5,819 bases of DNA from an uncultured Selenomonadales bacterium (GTDB taxonomy: Bacteria > Bacillota > Negativicutes > Selenomonadales > Selenomonadaceae): assembly GCA_946403735.1 (NCBI GenBank), contig CAMJAZ010000131.1, forward strand, positions 1 to 5,819, in the 5' to 3' direction. A program made the position numbers and the translations under genes. The notes under the pieces are model-generated. The model saw only the letters and a list, made by a program, of their open reading frames with translations, did not search any database and was not told where the DNA came from. Of the stretch, positions 1 to 4,217 are shown piece by piece (the stretch's first letter is position 1; each line of letters begins with the position of its first letter).

Positions 1-185
1 GACTTTATCATCTCAACCGCTTCAAGCAAGGCGCTATCAGCAATGTTTTGTAGTTCAACTTCATCTTGAAAATCCCGCGTGACGTAAAAATAATTTTTTT
101 CAGACTCCTGCACGCCTTTAACTAAAATTGCCGCGATTAGCAGGAAACAAATTCCTATCAGCGTGAAAAATCCTTTTTCATTCAT
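1..185 (-). CDS. PilX/GspK-like minor pilin, 3' end outside window (partial)
   Basis: Only the first 61 codons are visible, beginning at ATG 185-183 and running off the left edge. The protein opens MNEKG|FFTLIG, a short prepilin leader ending in Gly5. A hydrophobic segment of about 18 residues follows, then a polar helix ending in the alanine/glutamate-rich stretch IADSALLEAVEMI. That helix resembles the N-terminal helix of PilX/GspK-type minor pilins. The residue at mature position +5 is Ile, not Glu; GspK-type tip pseudopilins characteristically lack Glu5, so this fits the fourth place in an H-I-J-K set. The ATG lies 2 nt after the TGA of the preceding pilin gene and has no clear Shine-Dalgarno, so translation is probably coupled. 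The exact family cannot be settled without the C-terminal domain. Confidence is high that it is a gene with a prepilin N-terminus and moderate for PilX/GspK. Confidence 0.8.
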   Translation of the reverse strand, partial: MNEKGFFTLIGICFLLIAAILVKGVQESEKNYFYVTRDFQDEVELQNIADSALLEAVEMIK

Positions 186-187
186 AA

Positions 188-736
188 TCAAAGAAATTCT
201 ATTTTTTCGCAAGCTGGCATATATACCGCCGTAGAAATTTTTATACTCTGTCCAGTCGCTAAACTTTCCATTTCAAGTTCAATGCGTAAAACTTTTTCGT
301 CAAGCTTAGAATATTGCAGGGAAGTTATAACCGTGTCGCCAAAAAAATTTCCACCAGTCATCGGATTAAATAAAGTATTTCCCTCACGGCGTTTAGCCTG
401 CAAATGGAACTTGTTATCTACAATGTAAACGCGCGTGTCGACTAAATCAATAATTTTTAATGCGTCTTGCTTAATCGTATGATATTCTATTGTTAGAGTG
501 TAAATATCTTTGTTGCCGAAACGTTTTTTTATCTTGACCGCCGCCGACGCCCGCAAGTCTTCAACAATGCGTGTTAAAGCGTCATGCGCCTCGACTTCCA
601 AAACATAATCTGCCGCTTGACTTTTCGCCGTAGAAAAAATTGTGAACGTCGATTGACTTAGCCCGTACAAAAGCATAATCACCAGCGGCAACGCTATCAC
701 GAACTCAATCAGTACAAAACCTTTTTCGCTATTCAT
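188..736 (-). CDS. PilW/GspJ-like minor pilin
   Basis: A 182-residue prepilin-like protein. The N-terminus reads MNSEKG|FVLIEFVIALP: class III leader, Gly6 at -1, Phe at +1 and Glu at +5, the residue that is normally needed for subunit insertion. The hydrophobic helix spans about residues 7-27, followed by an amphipathic stretch with TRIVEDLRASAAVKI (residues about 56-70), reminiscent of the conserved region after the helix in PilW/GspJ. The rest is a beta-rich globular domain, and the length suits the family. I chose ATG 736-734 over the upstream ATG at 775 because it gives a 6-residue leader like those of its neighbours; neither site has a convincing Shine-Dalgarno. This start overlaps the end of the upstream pilin gene by 8 nt, which suggests translational coupling. 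It would be processed by a prepilin peptidase encoded elsewhere. Which system it serves, a type IV pilus or a type II secretion pseudopilus, is not shown. Confidence 0.82.
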   Translation of the reverse strand: MNSEKGFVLIEFVIALPLVIMLLYGLSQSTFTIFSTAKSQAADYVLEVEAHDALTRIVEDLRASAAVKIKKRFGNKDIYTLTIEYHTIKQDALKIIDLVDTRVYIVDNKFHLQAKRREGNTLFNPMTGGNFFGDTVITSLQYSKLDEKVLRIELEMESLATGQSIKISTAVYMPACEKIEFL

Positions 737-1097
737 TAAGCAAAATATTTTTTTCAAAGTCCAACTTATTTTCATTCCACGTAACGGTGACTTTAACTTT
801 GCGAAAATTTTCGCTACCGTTAATTGACGTTGTCACGTGAAATTCTGTAGTAATTTTTTCAGCGCCTTTGCGATAAAGCCCATAACTTTTTAAATCTTCG
901 GCGGGAATATTTTTACTAGAGCCGCTTTCAATCAACGCGAATTGTTCATTGGCTAAATTTATCGCGTGTAGCCGTAGTGCGGCGTCAGAATTTTTAGCAC
1001 GTGTCATCGTCTGCAAAGTCATTGCCGCGATAAACGATACAATCAACGTCAAAAATACTACGCTGATTAACATATAGCCTTTTTCATTAAATTTCAT
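729..1097 (-). CDS. PilV/GspI-like minor pilin lacking Glu5
   Basis: A 122-residue protein beginning MKFNEKG|YMLISVVF, a prepilin leader cut after Gly7. A hydrophobic helix covers about residues 8-28, followed by a helix containing AINLANEQFALIESG (residues about 44-58), which resembles the LA-E-E signature after the helix of PilV/GspI subunits. Mature position +5 is Ser instead of the usual Glu, which is odd for a GspI-type subunit. The start ATG overlaps the TGA of the upstream FimT-like gene (ATGA, 4 nt) and has no Shine-Dalgarno, so translation is probably by coupling. At about 115 mature residues it is short but within the range for GspI/PilV. The second position in an H-I-J-K order supports the assignment. 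A more distant PilX-like identity cannot be excluded. Confidence 0.78.
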   Translation of the reverse strand: MKFNEKGYMLISVVFLTLIVSFIAAMTLQTMTRAKNSDAALRLHAINLANEQFALIESGSSKNIPAEDLKSYGLYRKGAEKITTEFHVTTSINGSENFRKVKVTVTWNENKLDFEKNILLNE

Positions 1098-1567
1098 TGT
1101 GGTGGTTGATTATCGCCGCGCCAACGTCCAACGCTGTCAAAAATTATGTAGCGCTTATCGCCGAATTTTGAAGTTAGCGTAACGTGTCCAGTATTACCCT
1201 TAAAAAAGCTTATCGGCACTTTCAAAGATTCGTTATGTTCGATTGAAAAATTTTCTGGCAAATTATGAAATTGCAGAACTTCGCTATCCTGTTTAACTTC
1301 ATAGCGCCGCGATTTTTCAACGATATTAATTACTGCATCGCTTGGCTTATCTAATGGCGCATATTGAAAAATATCACGATTATAAGAAACATTTTTATTC
1401 AGCGACTTTGTAAAGTCTAGCGTACTCAAAAAAATTTTCATTTCGTAATCCAGCTGAACTTTATCGACAAGCCGCGCCATTTTCGGTACGGCAATCGTCG
1501 TCAAAACGGCAATTATCATCACGACCAAAATTATTTCAAACGTAGCTAAACCGCGTTGATTGTTCAT
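1094..1567 (-). CDS. FimT/GspH-like minor pilin
   Basis: A 157-residue prepilin-like protein and the first gene of the four-pilin block. The N-terminus MNNQRG|LATFEIILVVMII has a short basic leader, Gly6 at -1 and Glu at +5. The hydrophobic helix (about 7-27) ends in the AVP motif usual in type IV pilin-like proteins, followed by PKMARLVDKV and a helix to about residue 55. The C-terminal half is predicted to be mostly beta strands (TGHVTLTSKFGDKRYIIFDSVGRWRGD), consistent with FimT/GspH pseudopilins, which often end in a strand carrying G-R. Length matches the family. Start ATG 1567-1565 is preceded by GGTGAG at 1571-1576, the only good ribosome binding site in the pilin block, so ribosomes probably load here and pass down the overlapping genes. 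Confidence 0.85.
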   Translation of the reverse strand: MNNQRGLATFEIILVVMIIAVLTTIAVPKMARLVDKVQLDYEMKIFLSTLDFTKSLNKNVSYNRDIFQYAPLDKPSDAVINIVEKSRRYEVKQDSEVLQFHNLPENFSIEHNESLKVPISFFKGNTGHVTLTSKFGDKRYIIFDSVGRWRGDNQPPQ

Positions 1568-1570
1568 AAT

Positions 1571-1614
1571 CTCACCAACTTTTGAAGTCTAGCACAACTT
1601 AATTCAGTTTGCAA
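1571..1614 (-). promoter_or_regulatory. Possible promoter and ribosome binding site for the pilin block
   Basis: In the 53-nt gap upstream of the FimT-like gene, the minus strand has TTGCAA (1609-1614), a 17-nt spacer, then TAGACT (1586-1591) preceded by TG-C, an extended -10 element. Each hexamer matches consensus at 4 of 6 positions. The predicted start near 1579 leaves a leader of about 12 nt containing GGTGAG (1571-1576), 3 nt before the ATG. This could let the pilins be transcribed apart from the upstream genes, although read-through is equally likely as no terminator is visible on this strand. Confidence 0.35.
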
Positions 1615-1620
1615 CTTTTT

Positions 1621-2439
1621 TCATAATCGCTCAATGATGAACTTTCTAGCGTCTTCGTGAATGACAACTTGCGCGATTAAGTCAAATAAATAATCGTCGA
1701 AAATATTTTCACGGCGGCGAAGTTCAACTAAGCGCGAAAAATTTTCATCAACGTCAATGTCATATTCAATTCTATGTAGCAGATGGGACAATTCAGCGCG
1801 TACATCTTCGCTGTAAAATTCTTTCAGCGCGGCAACTTCTGCCTCACATCTGCACGCTTGCACATACCAAATTTTTGTTAGCAAATCGTCATTGAAGTTA
1901 TCAAAACCAAAATTTACCCATTCATCAACAATCGCGTCAACTTTTTCAGCTGGCATAAAGTGAATTTCTTTATAAATCGCGTCATTCAAAAGTTTTACAA
2001 CGTCCCACTTAGCCCAGAATTTTTGCTCATGCGTTGGGAATTGTCCGAGCCGCAAACTTTCAAGCATTCCGATAAATCGCGCGTTGTTAAATTGCGTCAA
2101 TAAAAATCCTGCGTCTTTCAGCAGGTGATTTAATTCCGCCAACGTTTGGTACGTGTCTAGCGAATTTGTCAAGCAGTCATCCGCAATTATCACGTCAAAA
2201 ATTTTCGGTTCAATCGGTAACGCGCCACGCAGATAATCACCTTTCATTACGTCCACTTTTAATTCGTGACAAAATTTTTCAAGCTGTGCTGAAGACTCCG
2301 ACGTTAGCAACGCAATTTTAGCGGCTGGCATAAGTTCACGAAGTTGCGGCAAATATTTTTCTGATTCAATGACAAGCGCCGTTGCCTCTGCGGAAAAATT
2401 CGGCGGCACAAATTGCAATATTCCTTGACGTTCAATCAA
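1621..2439 (-). CDS. Degenerate class I SAM-methyltransferase-like protein
   Basis: A 272-residue protein if it starts at TTG 2439-2437. Residues about 20-120 look like half of a class I methyltransferase Rossmann fold: strand TALVIES, helix, strand KIALLTSES, VDVMKGDYL, then FDVIIADDCLT (81-91, motif IV-like) and a helix ending LKDAGFLLTQFNN (about 107-119, the post-motif strand with N). The glycine-rich SAM-binding motif I is not recognisable; VIESEKYLPQL stands in its place. Methyl transfer is therefore doubtful, and the protein may be a structural or binding relative. The C-terminal half is helical, acidic and basic mixed, with no motif I recognise. It lies directly after the SPINDLY-type glycosyltransferase gene with an 8-nt overlap, so a shared role in modifying a protein or glycan is a reasonable inference. 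Confidence is high that it is a gene and modest for function. Confidence 0.7.
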   Translation of the reverse strand: MIERQGILQFVPPNFSAEATALVIESEKYLPQLRELMPAAKIALLTSESSAQLEKFCHELKVDVMKGDYLRGALPIEPKIFDVIIADDCLTNSLDTYQTLAELNHLLKDAGFLLTQFNNARFIGMLESLRLGQFPTHEQKFWAKWDVVKLLNDAIYKEIHFMPAEKVDAIVDEWVNFGFDNFNDDLLTKIWYVQACRCEAEVAALKEFYSEDVRAELSHLLHRIEYDIDVDENFSRLVELRRRENIFDDYLFDLIAQVVIHEDARKFIIERL

Positions 2440-3823
2440 AATTAATCGTCCCTTCCAATGCGGCGTAAAAGTTCGCGACAAAATTTTCTACGTCAAACAA
2501 CTGCGCGGCAGGTGAAATTTTTACAGGATTTTTCGCGAAGTTCACGGCAAAATTTACATAGTCATCAGCATTCGTGACGATAAAATTTTCCAGCCCAGCA
2601 AGTTGCAACATTTCAGCACCGAGCCGTTGACTGTGAATCTTACCGCACAAATTCAGCACGGGTACGCCAAAATAAATTGCAAGCGCCGTCATCATTCCGC
2701 CAGTGTACGGGAAAGTATCCAGCATTAAATCAATCTGCGCGTAGTCGTCGAAAAATTCATTTCGTCCGCAGAAAATTTCAACGCGATTAAGTGGAAGTCC
2801 CGCCGATTTAATTTTTTCAGTCAACGCAACTTGACGGCTTTTTAGCGGCGTCGTATCACGGAAAATTATTTTAGCATTCGGTACGGCGTATAGAATTTTT
2901 TTGACGCAGTTTAAATATTCGTCCGTGATTTTCATAAAATTATTTAGACAGCCGAAAGTAAAATTTTCATGCGGCATTCGTACAAAAAGTTCCTTAGCAC
3001 GCGCCATTTTTTTATTGGGCTTGAAGGCAAAGGCGTTTTCCAACGTCAAAATATTTTCGGTGAAAAAGTTTTCGCTACCGTCGATTAAAAATTTATCCGT
3101 CAAGTAAAAATCTATCGCGTCAAGCCCAGTCGTGTCAAAGTAGCCAATGCCAGAAATTTGTATCCGCGCAGGTTTGTACGCGGCAATTTGCAACGTTGCG
3201 CCGCCTTCAGTATGTCCGCCCAAGTCAAAAAGAATATCCGCGCCAACGTCATGAATTTTCTGCGCGGTCTCCTCAAAACTTATTTCCGACACGTCAAAGT
3301 AGCCGTCGACACTGCGGCGAATTTTTTTAGTGAAGTCGTCTTCGTCACTAGACAAACTCCACGTCGTCACGAAAAATTTTTCTCTGTCGTACAAAGTCAA
3401 AAGCGGTTCATAAAATCTAGCTGACGACGAATCCAAAAAATGCGGAGCTACGTAGGCAAGGTGAATTTTGTTTAATGAATGGTCAGTAGTAAGTAATGAG
3501 TAGTTTTGTTCAACGTCACGGTACAACGAATTATAAATTTTCGCCGCGTCAAATAAAATCTCTGCGTCGACGTTCAAATAATGAAGTGCAAAAATATAAT
3601 TTGAAAAATGCCGCCGCTGTGTACGCAATATCACATCAGTTTTAGCCGCGTTCAAGCTTGCCTGTACTGCGCCTTCCGCGTCGCAAAGGTCGTGAAACGC
3701 CGCGCCAATCAATTCGTGAACTTTCCATTCATCAGCAGGATTTACCGTTGGCAAAATTTTTTTCAAACGTTCAAGCGCCTTGTCTGGCAAATTTTCAGCT
3801 AAAAAATTTTTCGCTAAGTCCAT
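2432..3823 (-). CDS. TPR-containing O-GlcNAc transferase, SPINDLY family (GT41-like)
   Basis: A 463-residue cytoplasmic protein with no signal peptide. Residues about 1-62 form two TPR-like helix pairs (NLPDKALERLKKIL; LIGAAFHDLCDAEGAVQASLNAA). The catalytic region begins near residue 119 and carries the family hallmarks: IHLAYVAPHF (120-129), DLGGHTEGG (200-208), RIQISGIGYFDTTGLDAIDFYLTD (about 220-243), FGCLNNFMKITDEYL (290-304) and IDLMLDTFPYTGGMMTA (364-380), then GVPVLNLCG and SQRLGAEML. Lys298 in NNFMK aligns by eye with the nucleotide-contacting lysine of OGTs (human Lys842). Known relatives transfer GlcNAc or fucose from a nucleotide sugar to Ser/Thr of proteins; the donor and target here are unknown. 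ATG 3823-3821 has AGGGA (3831-3835) 7 nt upstream, placed in the end of the preceding gene, 2 nt away. The glycine/Thr loop after FPY is GGMMT rather than the usual G-TTTT. The linker at 107-119 looks repeat-derived. Confidence 0.88.
   Translation of the reverse strand: MDLAKNFLAENLPDKALERLKKILPTVNPADEWKVHELIGAAFHDLCDAEGAVQASLNAAKTDVILRTQRRHFSNYIFALHYLNVDAEILFDAAKIYNSLYRDVEQNYSLLTTDHSLNKIHLAYVAPHFLDSSSARFYEPLLTLYDREKFFVTTWSLSSDEDDFTKKIRRSVDGYFDVSEISFEETAQKIHDVGADILFDLGGHTEGGATLQIAAYKPARIQISGIGYFDTTGLDAIDFYLTDKFLIDGSENFFTENILTLENAFAFKPNKKMARAKELFVRMPHENFTFGCLNNFMKITDEYLNCVKKILYAVPNAKIIFRDTTPLKSRQVALTEKIKSAGLPLNRVEIFCGRNEFFDDYAQIDLMLDTFPYTGGMMTALAIYFGVPVLNLCGKIHSQRLGAEMLQLAGLENFIVTNADDYVNFAVNFAKNPVKISPAAQLFDVENFVANFYAALEGTINFD
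2449..2456 (-). promoter_or_regulatory. Ribosome binding site that fixes the methyltransferase-like start
   Basis: On the minus strand, GGAAGGGA lies 9 nt before a TTG codon at 2439-2437. The longest open frame would begin further upstream at another TTG (2481), but that codon has no Shine-Dalgarno and would create a 50-nt overlap. The TTG at 2439 forms TTGATTGA with the stop of the glycosyltransferase gene, an 8-nt overlap equal to one seen in the pilin block. Confidence 0.65.
3467..3505 (-). repeat. Repeat-like low-complexity insert inside the glycosyltransferase linker
   Basis: This stretch encodes NYSLLTTDHSLNK (residues 107-119) between the TPR part and the catalytic domain. On the minus strand it is a run of ACTcATTACTtACTACTgACC-type units, the sort of near-tandem sequence common as intergenic filler in some bacteria. 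It is in frame, has no stop codon and lies at a domain boundary, so it is probably tolerated as a flexible linker. The repeat origin is an inference from sequence style. Confidence 0.4.
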
Positions 3824-3825
3824 AA

Positions 3826-4071
3826 TTATTTCCCTGTATGTTTCTTTTCAATTTCACACAAAATGCCTTCCAACATATCTTCGCGCCAAGCTACCCACTC
3901 TTCGACGAAAAACGGCACGCCCATTTTTTCAGCCATCGGCGCCAGAATATATTCAGCGTAACTGTACTTGTCGAACTTTGAATAGGGGTTGCCTTTCGCC
4001 TTCAATTCTGCCAAGAGTTCATCGTTTTCACCAATTTTGTCAATAAATTTTTCAACATTTTTCATTGACAT
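3826..4071 (-). CDS. Small Nif11-like protein
   Basis: An 81-residue protein beginning MSMKNVEKFIDKIGENDELLAELK. ATG 4071-4069 was chosen because AGGAAGGTGA (4077-4086) lies 5 nt upstream; a longer open frame up to 4191 would run through the promoter. The layout resembles the Nif11 domain: an N-terminal helix with VEKFIDKIGENDELLAEL (6-23), a variable loop, a second helix YAEYILAPMAEKMG (38-51), then VPFFVEEWVAW, matching the usual helix-G-F-E-E pattern. Nif11 domains occur in nitrogen-fixation-linked proteins and as leader peptides of RiPPs. Here there is no Gly-Gly cleavage site and no Cys/Ser/Thr-rich core (a single Cys72), so it does not look like a classical precursor. It is the first gene of the leftward operon, 2 nt before the glycosyltransferase. 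Family assignment is by eye and moderate; the gene call is firm. Confidence 0.72.
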   Translation of the reverse strand: MSMKNVEKFIDKIGENDELLAELKAKGNPYSKFDKYSYAEYILAPMAEKMGVPFFVEEWVAWREDMLEGILCEIEKKHTGK

Positions 4072-4076
4072 ATAAG

Positions 4077-4086
4077 TCACCTTCCT
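4077..4086 (-). promoter_or_regulatory. Ribosome binding site fixing the start of the Nif11-like gene
   Basis: AGGAAGGTGA on the minus strand is a near-consensus Shine-Dalgarno ending 5 nt before ATG 4071. A second ATG at 4065 is 11 nt away and less likely. This rules out the 40-codon N-terminal extension that is open up to 4191. Confidence 0.75.
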
Positions 4087-4092
4087 AAAATG

Positions 4093-4122
4093 ATTATAGC
4101 ATAGAAAATTCGTACTTTGAAA
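4093..4122 (-). promoter_or_regulatory. Probable promoter of the leftward operon (extended -10)
   Basis: The minus strand has a perfect TATAAT (4093-4098) preceded by TG-C, an extended -10. The -35 is weak: TTTCAA (4117-4122) at 18 nt spacing or TTCAAA (4116-4121) at 17. The predicted start near A4086 would begin at the Shine-Dalgarno itself, giving a leader of only about 15 nt. Confidence 0.6.
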
Positions 4123-4167
4123 AATTTTATTATAACAAATTTTGTCAATCGTACTTTCAAACATTTT
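4110..4167. repeat. 19-bp direct repeat pair in the divergent control region (possible operators)
   Basis: Copy 1 (4110-4128) and copy 2 (4149-4167) share 17 of 19 bases and both begin TCGTACTTT. They are offset by 39 bp. Copy 1 overlaps the -35 region of the leftward promoter and copy 2 the -35 region of the hisD promoter. Between them, 4117-4148 is an imperfect 32-bp palindrome (13 of 16 pairs) centred on TTATAA. The arrangement fits a regulator acting on both promoters, but AT-richness raises the chance of coincidence, especially for the palindrome. Confidence 0.5.
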
Positions 4168-4183
4168 CAAGATGCGGTATAAT
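4155..4183 (+). promoter_or_regulatory. Probable hisD promoter
   Basis: A perfect TATAAT at 4178-4183 follows a weak -35 TTTCAA (4155-4160) with 17-nt spacing. Transcription would start near 4190, leaving a leader of roughly 28 nt. That is too short for a T-box or an attenuator, so control by start-site regulation is more likely than by transcript structure. Confidence 0.65.
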
Positions 4184-4199
4184 CCATTCAAAATTTATA

Positions 4200-4206
4200 G
4201 AGGTGA
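4200..4206 (+). promoter_or_regulatory. Ribosome binding site upstream of hisD
   Basis: GAGGTGA is a 7-base match to the anti-Shine-Dalgarno. It lies 11 nt before the chosen GTG at 4218, a little far, and only 1 nt before an out-of-frame ATG at 4208. The in-frame GTG at 4203 falls inside this site and so is not a credible start. Confidence 0.6.
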
Positions 4207-4217
4207 GATGTTTAATT

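Noticed and set aside
737..775. 13-residue N-terminal extension of the PilW-like protein from ATG 775
   Set aside because: It would give a 19-residue leader with extra hydrophobic residues; the internal ATG at 736 gives a 6-residue leader like all three neighbours and a normal short overlap.
1592..1621. Hairpin with a 1-nt bulge followed by T6 on the plus strand, in the gap upstream of the pilins
   Set aside because: No plus-strand gene precedes it, the stem is only 7 bp with a bulge, and on the minus strand no T-run follows it.
2901..4046. Four plus-strand open frames opposite the glycosyltransferase and the Nif11-like gene
   Set aside because: They are antisense shadows without ribosome binding sites or recognisable motifs; the minus-strand frames carry clear family motifs.
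4129..4148. TTGACA (4143-4148) and TATAAT (4129-4134) on the minus strand as a promoter
   Set aside because: Both hexamers are perfect but only 8 nt apart, far too close to work as a -35/-10 pair.
4072..4191. 40-codon N-terminal extension of the Nif11-like protein
   Set aside because: It runs through the promoter and repeat region and precedes a near-consensus ribosome binding site; the composition is that of spacer.
4184..4217. T-box or histidine attenuator in the hisD leader
   Set aside because: The predicted leader is about 28 nt, too short for either, and contains no histidine codon run.
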